Part shown: positions 17,144 to 26,393 of the stretch, one piece after another | How the letters are laid out: each line of letters begins with the position of its first letter | Position numbering within the stretch: the stretch's first letter is position 1 | NCBI RefSeq assembly: GCF_964036595.1 | Contig: NZ_OZ038523.1 | Location: 1,082,501-1,146,500, forward strand | Source of the DNA: Tenacibaculum sp. 190524A05c | GTDB taxonomy: Bacteria; Bacteroidota; Bacteroidia; Flavobacteriales; Flavobacteriaceae | Reading direction: 5' to 3' | Length of the DNA: 64,000 nucleotides | Position numbers and translations under genes: made by a program | Notes under the pieces: model-generated | Databases searched by the model: none | What the model was told of the DNA's origin: nothing | The model's input: only the letters and a program-made list of their open reading frames with translations

Positions 17144-18427
17144 TTATGGTGTTATCACCAATTCTTTTTTAGTTGGTGGCATTGAAACCTCTATTAACAA
17201 TGCTTCTTTATTTCCGTCATATGTTTTTTTAATTGTATTTCCCCCTCTTGTTAATCCTTTAAAAACACCTTGATCAACTAAATTCCATAATGCATATTTT
17301 GCTTTACCATCAATGGTAAATAGTCCAAAATGATTTTCTGATCCTCCAGGATTATTTGCGTCTTTCCATATTTCATCAAAAGCCTCGAAATAAAAACAAG
17401 ACATTCCTTCTTTGGCCGTCCAATCTCGCATATGTTTATAGAACAACGCCTCTTTATATTCGTCAGTAGCTTTTGAACCAGGATTTCCATAATGTTCGTT
17501 AGAATAACTAGCCCAGCCTGTTTCTCCGATATGAATTGGTTTGTCAACACCAATACTCTTCATATATCTTTCTACACCATGATATTGAGACTCTGCATAT
17601 CTTCTTGATCGCAGCATTGCTTCTTCAATTTTTTCAATGTTTGTTAAACTGTCTTCACTCTGAGCAACTCCCCAAAATCTAGGATTGTAATGTGTATCAT
17701 GCATTGGATAAGTATGCATAGAAATAAAATCAACAGCAGCGATAAGTTTATTCAAATCTTCAACATGGTATTCATTACTTCCACCTCCCCAAGAGGCAAA
17801 ATTATCTGAGCTTGTTATCCATAAATCTTTATCAAGTTTACCTTCTTTCTTAAGGTTTTGTAAATGATTTACCCATTTTAAGATTACCCAAGGTTGAACG
17901 AAGTAACTTGTCGCCCATTTAACCATGGCTTCATTACCAACTGCTATAATCTTCACAATTTCAGGATACTGGTTTGCTAGAGCAACGGCTCTACCAATTT
18001 CTCCTTCATTTTGTTCGCTTTCCACATTATGATCAACTGGATTTCCTGTCCAAGCATTTTTACAATCTATCCAAGCTCCCAACATTACATACATTTCAAA
18101 TTCTGGATTGTCTTTTCTCAATTCCTGAATTGCTTTTAGTATGTTACTCGCATGTGCTAATTGAACATTATAAGTTCTTAATAATCGAATTCCCATTGCA
18201 TGTAGAATTTTCATATCTTCTTTTAGCTCTTCTACAGTTGGCTGAATATCTCTAGTTGCTTTTCTATATCCTCCATAGGAAATAGCTAAATAATCTGGAT
18301 TTCCTAGTATATCTTTCGCTGTCACTCTCTTCTTTTTTGGTAATTGCTTTTCCGTACTATTCTGTTTTTGAGCACACGAAAGCATAAAAATTGATACTAA
18401 TAAAATTAGGTGCACTCTTATTTTCAT
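17144..18427 (-). CDS. GH17 beta-1,3-glucanase lipoprotein
   Basis: 427 residues. A short signal peptide with a lipobox (FMLSC, lipidated C18) anchors it outside the cytosol. The GH17 domain (about 45-400) has acid/base E166 (AVGNEAMV) and nucleophile E302 (HIGETGWAS), plus RTYNVQLAHA and FYFEAFDEIWK. The family hydrolyses beta-1,3-glucan or transfers the cleaved piece. It differs clearly from the two cytosolic GH17 domains of this locus, so it was not made by the same recent duplication. It begins 6 nt after the phosphorylase stop codon. Surface or periplasmic placement cannot be decided: charged residues after the cysteine are few (CAQKQNST), so the periplasmic face is possible. Confidence 0.87.
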   Translation of the reverse strand: MKIRVHLILLVSIFMLSCAQKQNSTEKQLPKKKRVTAKDILGNPDYLAISYGGYRKATRDIQPTVEELKEDMKILHAMGIRLLRTYNVQLAHASNILKAIQELRKDNPEFEMYVMLGAWIDCKNAWTGNPVDHNVESEQNEGEIGRAVALANQYPEIVKIIAVGNEAMVKWATSYFVQPWVILKWVNHLQNLKKEGKLDKDLWITSSDNFASWGGGSNEYHVEDLNKLIAAVDFISMHTYPMHDTHYNPRFWGVAQSEDSLTNIEKIEEAMLRSRRYAESQYHGVERYMKSIGVDKPIHIGETGWASYSNEHYGNPGSKATDEYKEALFYKHMRDWTAKEGMSCFYFEAFDEIWKDANNPGGSENHFGLFTIDGKAKYALWNLVDQGVFKGLTRGGNTIKKTYDGNKEALLIEVSMPPTKKELVITP

Positions 18428-18433
18428 GGTTGA

Positions 18434-21400
18434 TTATTTTAAATGATTTTCACGAACATTTACAACAACTACATCTATTTTACCTGTTCGTTTAAAAATG
18501 TTTACACTTGAATCCTCATCTAACATCAATCCATTAATTACTATTTCATCTTCTCCCTTTTTTATTTGGATTTGGTTTTGATCTGAGATTTTATAGATAA
18601 TTGGAATTTGACAATAGGTAAAAGCCAACATATTTTCTTGTAGAGGAATTACTTTTTCATTCCCATTAATATCTCGATAGTTGAAATTTTTAGATGTTGT
18701 TAGAAATTCATTTTTACGCAACAAACAAGGATCAAAATATAATTTACCTTCAGTTACAAAAACTCCCAACTCTCCAAAGCGACTAATAATATCCTCTTTT
18801 ACTTGACCAGTCATTCCTGGTTGTTGAGCTCCTTTTCCTGCTGGTGTATGTGAATAAGGATCTGTTGGAAATGCTCCGTATAAACTTGGAGATTTGTGAA
18901 CTCCTATTCCTTCATTAATTTCATAATAATGCTCCAATAATCGTCCTACAACTTCAGGTGATTCTTGATCTTTAATTGCTTTTAAACAGCATTCTTGAAC
19001 AGCCAACTGAAGTTTAGAAACCATATGCCAATAAATTGAACCTAATCCTTCATAACCATAAAATGTTCCTGAACGACCTGTAAAAGCTTTATGGTTGAAT
19101 ATGATTTCAAAAACTTGTAAAGCTTTTTTCTTATCATCTTCTGATACTTCATCTTCCAGTTGATCTATTGCCGCTGATAAGTCATTTGCATTTTTGAAAT
19201 TTCCGTTGAAATGATATTCTCCTTTTACATCTTTCTCAATTAAAGAAGTAACATTCTGAGAAATATGTTGAGTTAATAAACTCGAGCTTTCAACCAATTC
19301 TTTAGGAATATTGTTTCTCTTTAGAAATCCTGCTAAGTTCTTATTTGGATATAATAAGTAACTATATTGATCTTCTCTAAACAATTTACTTTTCTTCATG
19401 GCATCGAGTGCCATTAAAGCCTCTTTAGAGCCTAAGTAACCAGAGCTTAATGCAGCAACTTGACCTTCTAACATTTCGTCTAAGTAAGAAATAGAAACCT
19501 CTTTCTCCTCGTTCAAGGTCATTAAATTATAGGCGTGATATAAACCATCTGATCTTTTATTTGCACGAATAGAATGGTCTAAATATTTTAAACTTACATC
19601 CACAAAATCTTGTAATGCTTGTAAGCTCAATTTCTCTTTTTTACCTGAAAATGAGTTATTATAAACTTGAAGTCTAAATTCACTAGCGGGTTTTCCTAAA
19701 CCGTCTAGAATAGTTTTTCTATCAGAGTTATTTATACTTACCGTTAGTAGTTCTTGGTGCTTGGTTAACGTTTCTGAAACCTTATTAAAAAAGTGTACCA
19801 ACTCTTCTGAAACATCAACTGATTCAAGTTCTGTTGTACTAAAAACTGATTTGAAAAAGTTTAAAAATCTTCTTAAATAATACAAAGTAACCATAGACAC
19901 TCCATTACCAACTAATGCATTATTAGCATCGTTCCACTCTGGACGTTGTGTGTTCATCCAAATTCCAGCTTCTGGAATAAAGTTGGATACTTTAGCTAAC
20001 GTAGTTGCTAAGATTTTTTCTATGAAGTTCACCTTAATGATGAATCTGTTTTCATCTCTTAATAAAGCTCCATCTGCTCCTAACTCATTACGGCTTTTTC
20101 TAATTTCTTTATCAGAGTCTTCATCAAACTCTATAGTATCTTTCGGGTTCTTTAGAATATCTTCATAAGATTTAATTCTATATGGAACATTCGCATATAC
20201 AAATAAGTCTTTATCAAAGAAACTCTCTAACTTTTTAGGTTGATGATTTTCTATAAATTCTAAGAACTTTTGAAGGTATATTATTTGATGATCTCCCCAA
20301 TATCCAATGTAACTCCAAGGGTCATCAGGTTCAATAGTTTCCCAATCAAATCCTCCTTTTGTAACTCTATAAGGATTATAACCATCGAAAGTGGTTGCAT
20401 TAAGAAACTTATGGATCATACTCTCAATAAAATCTGGATATGAATGGGCAAGGGCTTCCCAATTTTGGAAAATATCTCTCCAGTTTCCTTCGTAATCTAA
20501 AATTTTAGATCCGTCTTCATTTCTTGTGTTTATCGAAAATTTATTCCAAGGTCTACTTGGATCTCCGTGACGTCTACTAAATTTTAACGGCATGTATTCT
20601 AAACATAATCTTCTAAAATTCTTATCTGACACTTGAGAAGAAATCTTTTTAAGTGTAGATAATGAGAATTTCTCCGGAAGATTATCTATTATTTCTGCAT
20701 TTTTAACTGCTACTTTTCTATTTGCTTTTCCAATGTAATCTTTAAAATCCCATTTTTCAATAGTGTAATTATGATCGAAAATTCCACCACGCATTATGTT
20801 GAATAATGTATTTGAAAAATGACGTGTATCTCTTAGTTCATCAGCAGTAAGTTGAAGTGCATCTGAAGACGCATTTAAATCAATAAGATCTTTTGTTCCT
20901 TGTTGAATATCTTTATTTACCTTTTCTATTAAATCACCATCATTCAGAATATTTTCTGACAACAGAACAACATCTGAATGGTTTTGATTTACATTGGTAA
21001 TAAACATCCAGTCTTTCTCAGTATTTGCCTCAAGATCTATGGTTTTGTTTACGAAATAAGCTCCTTTTTCAGCCTTAACATCAACTTCTTGTTGAACTTT
21101 ATTTTTATTTCTAAACGACTTTAGCTGAGATGATGACAGTAAATACTTAGTATTTTCGAGTCCTAAAGACCAAACTACATTTGCTTTTAATGCTTCACTA
21201 GGTTCTGCTTTATCCACAATAATTGCGCTTAGTGCAAAAATTCCTAATCCAGATTCTTCAACTAATTCACTTCTTTTATAAGCATCAACTAAATTACTAC
21301 TCGCATTCTGTAAATCGCTACCTACACCATATGGTAATATATTTTGAATTCCATCTAAGATCTCAACTTTTACACCAGCCTCATTTTGATTGATTAAATG

Positions 21401-21871
21401 ACTCTTACGAATAAAGCCATAATTATCACTAGAATTCCACTGATACCTAAAGATTAAATTTAGATCATGGTTTACTTCTTCAAATAAGACTTTGTTTCCG
21501 TAAGTATTTTTATATAGGTTTCTTGTAATTGTATATTTTCCTTCAAAACGATTTGAAAAAGGCTCCCAAATTTCAACAGTTCCATTAACATGAACTTTAA
21601 AAATTGATTTGCTTCCTGTAATATCAGAGCTTTCTGTAATCTTATCATCTGTATAATAAGGGAATAACGAATACTCTGCATTTTGTCTTCCTGCAGATAA
21701 TCCTCCGTTACTCGAAATAAACATCCAATGATTAGATGCACTTACTATACTCATAAAGAAAGGACGCATTTCGTTAACATTACTTATTTTGAAAAACTCC
21801 TCATTTTGAATCGTAACTTTCTCTAAAATTACTCCCTTATCCACCTCTTTTTCTAAAGTTGAATTCATCAT
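18434..21871 (-). CDS. Cytosolic beta-1,3-glucan phosphorylase, GH149-type
   Basis: 1145 residues without signal peptide. Size, a beta-sandwich-like N-terminal third and an (alpha/alpha)6-type region fit the large GH149 phosphorylases (beta-1,3-glucan plus phosphate gives glucose-1-phosphate), relatives of GH94 and GH161. The segment PEWNDANNALVGNG places the likely catalytic acid at D648, comparable to the WND motif of GH94. Further motifs are RRHGDPSRPWNKF, WSYIGYWGDHQ and FYGYEGLGSIYWHM. In a glucan locus with no other large enzyme of this type the role fits well: oligosaccharides are split while saving ATP. GH161 is the main alternative. The gene follows a hairpin terminator at 21911-21942, so it may be expressed less than, or separately from, the upstream surface genes. 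Confidence 0.75.
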   Translation of the reverse strand: MMNSTLEKEVDKGVILEKVTIQNEEFFKISNVNEMRPFFMSIVSASNHWMFISSNGGLSAGRQNAEYSLFPYYTDDKITESSDITGSKSIFKVHVNGTVEIWEPFSNRFEGKYTITRNLYKNTYGNKVLFEEVNHDLNLIFRYQWNSSDNYGFIRKSHLINQNEAGVKVEILDGIQNILPYGVGSDLQNASSNLVDAYKRSELVEESGLGIFALSAIIVDKAEPSEALKANVVWSLGLENTKYLLSSSQLKSFRNKNKVQQEVDVKAEKGAYFVNKTIDLEANTEKDWMFITNVNQNHSDVVLLSENILNDGDLIEKVNKDIQQGTKDLIDLNASSDALQLTADELRDTRHFSNTLFNIMRGGIFDHNYTIEKWDFKDYIGKANRKVAVKNAEIIDNLPEKFSLSTLKKISSQVSDKNFRRLCLEYMPLKFSRRHGDPSRPWNKFSINTRNEDGSKILDYEGNWRDIFQNWEALAHSYPDFIESMIHKFLNATTFDGYNPYRVTKGGFDWETIEPDDPWSYIGYWGDHQIIYLQKFLEFIENHQPKKLESFFDKDLFVYANVPYRIKSYEDILKNPKDTIEFDEDSDKEIRKSRNELGADGALLRDENRFIIKVNFIEKILATTLAKVSNFIPEAGIWMNTQRPEWNDANNALVGNGVSMVTLYYLRRFLNFFKSVFSTTELESVDVSEELVHFFNKVSETLTKHQELLTVSINNSDRKTILDGLGKPASEFRLQVYNNSFSGKKEKLSLQALQDFVDVSLKYLDHSIRANKRSDGLYHAYNLMTLNEEKEVSISYLDEMLEGQVAALSSGYLGSKEALMALDAMKKSKLFREDQYSYLLYPNKNLAGFLKRNNIPKELVESSSLLTQHISQNVTSLIEKDVKGEYHFNGNFKNANDLSAAIDQLEDEVSEDDKKKALQVFEIIFNHKAFTGRSGTFYGYEGLGSIYWHMVSKLQLAVQECCLKAIKDQESPEVVGRLLEHYYEINEGIGVHKSPSLYGAFPTDPYSHTPAGKGAQQPGMTGQVKEDIISRFGELGVFVTEGKLYFDPCLLRKNEFLTTSKNFNYRDINGNEKVIPLQENMLAFTYCQIPIIYKISDQNQIQIKKGEDEIVINGLMLDEDSSVNIFKRTGKIDVVVVNVRENHLK

Positions 21872-21910
21872 TACTTTCTTACTATACCTTAGTTGTTGTT
21901 ATACCGTTTG

Positions 21911-21942
21911 ATTAAAAAGGTCGAGAAAGTACCCGACCTTTT
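21911..21942 (-). terminator. Terminator hairpin inside the glucan locus
   Basis: A 9-bp stem (AAAAGGTCG at 21915-21923 with CGACCTTTT at 21934-21942, 10-nt loop) is followed by T5 on the minus strand. It sits in the 111-bp gap between the binding-protein gene and the phosphorylase gene, splitting the surface part of the locus from the cytosolic part. Confidence 0.8.
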
Positions 21943-21982
21943 CATAATTCAAACAAGACTATTTACTATTATTGATTATTTT

Positions 21983-24073
21983 CTATTCTTGAGTAATATC
22001 ATCGATGTAATAGATGGCATTACTTCCCACTGGAGCTGTATTGCTTTCATCGTAATCTGGGAAAATTACAATCTTATCATATCCATCAGCAAGATTAATT
22101 GCAGTTGAAGAAAAGTCAAAAGTTAACTCTACCCAAGTATTTGCCTGGCTAACTGTTTGATCAATATTATATGTTGGGATTGGTCCTTGATTCCCTTCTT
22201 TTTCTAATTGAAAACGAACGTTAATATTTGCTGTTGGAGACCAAATCTTCACCTTAAATGTAGTTCCTTTCGTTGCATCAATATCAGAACCGAAAATATG
22301 GAACATACCAGAATACCAAGCTGAACCAGCTACTTTATTAAATTGATACACATTAGCTGATGTATTAATTCCTGATTGATCAGGATTCGTAGCGATTGCT
22401 CCGTTTGCTCCTCCATCGAATGCTCCTGTAAAGGCAACACTATCTTCAAAGTTTAATAATGTAGAAGCTGTGGTTCCACCACCTCCTCCACCTCCACTAC
22501 TTGGAGATTTATAGAAATAAATATTATCTAAGAAAATATCGAATGGAGTTGTTGTATTCGCACTTCCATCTCCGTTAAACTGACCGTCAAACTTCATTTG
22601 AATTACTGAATCCCATGTCATTCCTGTAAATGCCGACTTTGGTAAGTCTACACTATTCCAAGAACCTGGTGTTACTGGAACTTCTACTAAAATTTCAACA
22701 GTACCTGTAGCTGATCCTCCTGCATTAATTGGACTAACTTTTACCATTCTATCTGTTACTGTAGACGGCACCCAAATATCTACATGTAAATATTCCATTG
22801 CAGATGCATCTACTGGACCCGCAGCTCCAAAATCAGTACCTTGATAATTAAAGTTTGGATATGCTAAAACTAAATTTCCGTCTCCTGGATCAAAAGAAGT
22901 ATTTACTTGTGTATGACCAGACTGTCCCCAGTTTGGATCGTAGTTACCAACAGCAATGTTCGCATATGATTCACCAAATATTGAAATCACATCTCCAGCA
23001 TCTCTTGCTGGTGGCACAGGTGCAGACATTGTTGGTGTTGTTGGAGGTGCAATAACTTCTAGAGTTCTTGTTACTTCAGCAGCAGCATTTCCTGCAGCGT
23101 CACTTACGTTATACGTAATAGTATATGTTCCAATAGTATTTACATCTACTGTATCTCCACCAACAACAATATTTGCAGTAATATCTCCATCTAAATCATC
23201 TGTAGCACTTGCTCCTGCATCATTATATGCTGTTCCTTGAGAAATTGTAACCATTGCATCACCATTTAAGGTAATTGTTGGTGCAGTTATATCTACAGTT
23301 GGTACTTGCTGAATATCATCAAAATAGAATGTACCAGCAGTATTTCCAGGACCATCAACAAAGAATGTTACTCTATTATACGTAGCACTAGAAATATTGA
23401 AAGTAAAAATCATTTCTTCCCAACCTGTTCCTCCGTGTGATCTTACGATTTCAATTGGAGCTGCAGAACCTTCCTCTAATTTTAATAACACATCAACTGG
23501 AGTATTTGACCAGAAGTTCATTTTTACGGTTTTATCCGTTGTTAAATCTAAAGGTGCATCAATATCATAGAAGAAACCTTCCCATTGTGCTCCACTGTTT
23601 GTTAATGCTCCAACTTTAGATGCTGTTGCATTAGAACCTGAAGGATCTGGATTATCTACAACTTCAAATGCAGTACCATTAAACGTACTTACATCTTGAT
23701 AACGTACATTTTCACCATCGAATGTGATTGGTAATCGCACTGGAATTGGAATATTAATGTAAACTTTGTCTTCGAACGAAGCTGTTGCTCCTGAAACATT
23801 TGTAGCTTTTAATGTTACTGTATATTCACCTGTTGGATAAATTTTGGTTGGATTAATTTCTTTTGAAGTTGTTCCATCACCAAAAGTCCATTCGTAATTA
23901 TCGGCGTTTTCCGAGATATTGATAAAGGTAACTTTACCTAAATCTTGATTTACTGTATATGTATAACCTGCAGTTACTTCAGGTAAAACAGCATCTTCCT
24001 CCTCACAACCTAGAAAAGATATAATCAAAATAAAAATTGATAATAACTTGAAATTTTTAATTAACTGTTTCAT
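21983..24073 (-). CDS. Surface glycan-binding lipoprotein with PKD, Ig-like and CBM-like domains
   Basis: 696 residues. The signal peptide ends in a lipobox (ISFLGC, C23) followed by EEED, an acidic stretch like the flavobacterial lipoprotein export signal, so surface display is likely. Domains in order: PKD (about 33-107, with YEWTFGDGTTS), a beta-jelly-roll CBM-like module (about 115-260), a DUF5011/HYR-type Ig fold (about 268-345), a second CBM-like module (about 350-520, starting PPARDAGDVISIF), a seven-glycine linker, and a third CBM-like module (about 540-696). No catalytic motif is seen. It probably captures beta-glucan at the cell surface, as SusE/SusF-like proteins do. The second module is homologous to the C-terminal module of the protein at 24952. 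Confidence 0.72.
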   Translation of the reverse strand: MKQLIKNFKLLSIFILIISFLGCEEEDAVLPEVTAGYTYTVNQDLGKVTFINISENADNYEWTFGDGTTSKEINPTKIYPTGEYTVTLKATNVSGATASFEDKVYINIPIPVRLPITFDGENVRYQDVSTFNGTAFEVVDNPDPSGSNATASKVGALTNSGAQWEGFFYDIDAPLDLTTDKTVKMNFWSNTPVDVLLKLEEGSAAPIEIVRSHGGTGWEEMIFTFNISSATYNRVTFFVDGPGNTAGTFYFDDIQQVPTVDITAPTITLNGDAMVTISQGTAYNDAGASATDDLDGDITANIVVGGDTVDVNTIGTYTITYNVSDAAGNAAAEVTRTLEVIAPPTTPTMSAPVPPARDAGDVISIFGESYANIAVGNYDPNWGQSGHTQVNTSFDPGDGNLVLAYPNFNYQGTDFGAAGPVDASAMEYLHVDIWVPSTVTDRMVKVSPINAGGSATGTVEILVEVPVTPGSWNSVDLPKSAFTGMTWDSVIQMKFDGQFNGDGSANTTTPFDIFLDNIYFYKSPSSGGGGGGGTTASTLLNFEDSVAFTGAFDGGANGAIATNPDQSGINTSANVYQFNKVAGSAWYSGMFHIFGSDIDATKGTTFKVKIWSPTANINVRFQLEKEGNQGPIPTYNIDQTVSQANTWVELTFDFSSTAINLADGYDKIVIFPDYDESNTAPVGSNAIYYIDDITQE

Positions 24074-24095
24074 CTTTTAATGTCTTTTGAATTAA

Positions 24096-24911
24096 TTATT
24101 TTTTATACACTCTTACGTAATCTACAAGCATATTTTGTGGAAAAACTGTTTCACTATTAGGAGATCCCACAAAACTTCCTCCTACAGCTAAATTTATGAT
24201 GATGTAAAATGGATGATCTAAAACCCATTCTCCTGTAACATCTGCTTTTGTAATTTGATTATATAAAACATCATCTACATAGAAGTTTACATAATCTGGA
24301 GCCCACTCAATTCCATACACATGAAAACCAGTATCGAATCTGTCATTTTCTAAAGTGTAACTCTTTGTAATTGCATTACCAGCTGAATACCCTGGACCAT
24401 GAACACTTCCATGGATTACAGTTGGCTCTTGACCTCTGAATTCCATAATATCTATTTCACCACATTGCGGCCAAGTAAAACCAGGATCATTGCAATTATT
24501 TCCTAGTAACCAGAAAGCTGGCCACATTCCTTGTCCGTATGGAACTCTAATTCGTGCTTCAAACCTTCCGTAAGCTTGTTCGAAAAGACCTTCTGTTTTT
24601 ATTCGTGCAGAAGTATATCCAGAACCATTAAATTGTTCTTGTCTTGCTGTAATAATTAGCACACCATTTTGAACAGTAACATTCTCTGGGCGATCTGTAT
24701 AATACTGCAATTCATTATTTCCCCAGCCATTTTGACCAGTTCCTATATCGTATGTCCAAACAGAGCTATCTATAACTCCATCAGTATCAAATTCATCTTC
24801 TAAAACTAGATTCGAAAACGTAGCTACAGTTTGATCTTCACTATTTTCACATCCTACATAAATTAGAATTAGAAATGTTGACAAACCGATTAGAAATACT
24901 TTTTTAATCAT
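24096..24911 (-). CDS. GH16 laminarinase lipoprotein
   Basis: 271 residues from the ATG at 24911. That start is preferred over two upstream ATGs (24941, 24932) because it gives a compact signal peptide, MIKKVFLIGLSTF, with lipobox IYVGC. The GH16 jelly-roll carries the complete catalytic signature GEIDIMEFRG: E152 (nucleophile), D154 and E157 (acid/base). GQGMWPAFWLLG, HVYGIEWAPDYVNFYVDD and the C-terminal DYVRVYKK are also typical. The family (GH16_3 type) cuts internal beta-1,3 bonds in laminarin. It is a lipoprotein followed by ENSED, so cell-surface exposure is likely. It lies 22 nt upstream of the PKD/CBM binding protein gene and 10 nt downstream of the second binding-protein gene. Confidence 0.92.
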   Translation of the reverse strand: MIKKVFLIGLSTFLILIYVGCENSEDQTVATFSNLVLEDEFDTDGVIDSSVWTYDIGTGQNGWGNNELQYYTDRPENVTVQNGVLIITARQEQFNGSGYTSARIKTEGLFEQAYGRFEARIRVPYGQGMWPAFWLLGNNCNDPGFTWPQCGEIDIMEFRGQEPTVIHGSVHGPGYSAGNAITKSYTLENDRFDTGFHVYGIEWAPDYVNFYVDDVLYNQITKADVTGEWVLDHPFYIIINLAVGGSFVGSPNSETVFPQNMLVDYVRVYKK

Positions 24912-24951
24912 TGATTTATTTATATGATTCATATAATTCATTTTTTCTTAA

Positions 24952-26382
24952 TTATTTGTAGAAATAAATATTATCAACAGTGATATTCGAAATTGTACTT
25001 GATACAAATGTCACTTGTGCAAGATTTGCAGTATTAGCCAATCCTGAAAAACCAGCTCCTGTACCTCCTGTAAAACTGTTAATTGGAATATCTATACTTA
25101 ACCATTGATTCTGTACAAAACCTGTTATTGGTGTCGCTGATCCAGCTGAATCATCAGAACCTACTCCACCGAAAACTCCATCTGATCCAAAGTCTCCTAA
25201 TTCAATAGTAATGGCATCTCCATTAGCAACTGATTCATCCACTTTTATATCAATATGTAATGTTGTCATTTGAGAAACATCCACCGTTGGATTACTAAAT
25301 TGAACTGTTACAAAATTTAATCCTGTGTATTGAATTACGTTCTCTGCACCTAAATCAACAGCTCCACCTAAAGTTGTTTGTCCTCCAAAGAATCCGTTGT
25401 AGAAATCTATATTTATGTTAGCATAAGCATTACTAAATACAGAAACTACATCTTCTGGGTTTCTTGCAGGTGGTGTTGGCGCTGGAGTGAAATCACCTGA
25501 TGAGTTCAATGTTAAAGAACCTTCCGCTGCTACACCTCCTAAACTTGCAGTTATTACTGTAGATCCTTGAGATAAAACAGTTACTCTTCCTGATTCGTCA
25601 ACAAATGCCACATCAGGATTTGAAGAAGTAAATTCAAAATAAGCTGGCGCCACATTTGATGTAATATTTTCACCTGTTCCAATATTGAACGTTTGTGTAC
25701 CATTTATTTGAATAACTGAACCATTGAACGTTTCTTGTGTCATATCCTGACCTCCCATAATTCTTGGTCGTGGTTGAGCTACTGTTCCTAGTTTTTCAAA
25801 TTGTAATTCATCAATCCAAAATGTATATCCTCCTTCATCAAATTCATTTTCTGCTCCTTCAGCATACCAAAACATTCCTCTTTCTTGATTTAGTTTAGAA
25901 GCATCTGGAATTGGAATTACGTATTTTTTCCACGCTGTAGATAATTGTAAATTTTGAAGTGTAACTTGAAACTTATTTCCAGTATCACCATCAATACCAA
26001 AACCAATTTCATTAATATCAGCTCCTTGTGATGCCTTTGCCCAAAAGGTAAGCGCATCAAAACCAGATAAGTCTCTAGGTCCTAAACTTTGGAATGTTGC
26101 TCCACCAAATCCAACTCCGAAACTTGGAATATCGAAACGCATTGAAGCGGTTCCCATATACGTTTCTGTTTGATCAACTGAAAAGGCCTCTGCAAAAGAT
26201 CCTCCAAAAGGGAAGTAATCCAATCCGCCTACAAAACCGTCTATAAAGATTCCTCCTTCTGTTGGATATGTTGCAAACTCTGCTTCTTCTGAAAGACCTC
26301 TCTCGCAACCAATAGTAGTACATAAAATCAACCCTAAAAAGAATGTGGTGATTTTTGAATAAATATATTTATTAGTCTTCAT
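24952..26382 (-). CDS. Second surface glycan-binding lipoprotein
   Basis: 476 residues. The signal peptide ends in a lipobox (CTTIGC, C26). An N-terminal beta-sandwich (about 45-200, with DLSGFDALTFWAKAS and WKKYVIPIPDASKL) resembles CBM11/carbohydrate-binding jelly rolls. A BIG_2-type Ig domain follows (about 215-300, with SNPDVAFVDESGRVTVLSQG), then a C-terminal module (about 305-476) starting PPARNPEDVVSVF that is homologous to the middle module of the protein at 21983. There is no catalytic motif. It probably binds beta-glucan chains and presents them to the GH16 enzyme encoded 10 nt downstream. The shared module suggests both proteins arose by domain exchange. Confidence 0.7.
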   Translation of the reverse strand: MKTNKYIYSKITTFFLGLILCTTIGCERGLSEEAEFATYPTEGGIFIDGFVGGLDYFPFGGSFAEAFSVDQTETYMGTASMRFDIPSFGVGFGGATFQSLGPRDLSGFDALTFWAKASQGADINEIGFGIDGDTGNKFQVTLQNLQLSTAWKKYVIPIPDASKLNQERGMFWYAEGAENEFDEGGYTFWIDELQFEKLGTVAQPRPRIMGGQDMTQETFNGSVIQINGTQTFNIGTGENITSNVAPAYFEFTSSNPDVAFVDESGRVTVLSQGSTVITASLGGVAAEGSLTLNSSGDFTPAPTPPARNPEDVVSVFSNAYANINIDFYNGFFGGQTTLGGAVDLGAENVIQYTGLNFVTVQFSNPTVDVSQMTTLHIDIKVDESVANGDAITIELGDFGSDGVFGGVGSDDSAGSATPITGFVQNQWLSIDIPINSFTGGTGAGFSGLANTANLAQVTFVSSTISNITVDNIYFYK

Positions 26383-26393
26383 TTTTAGTTCTT

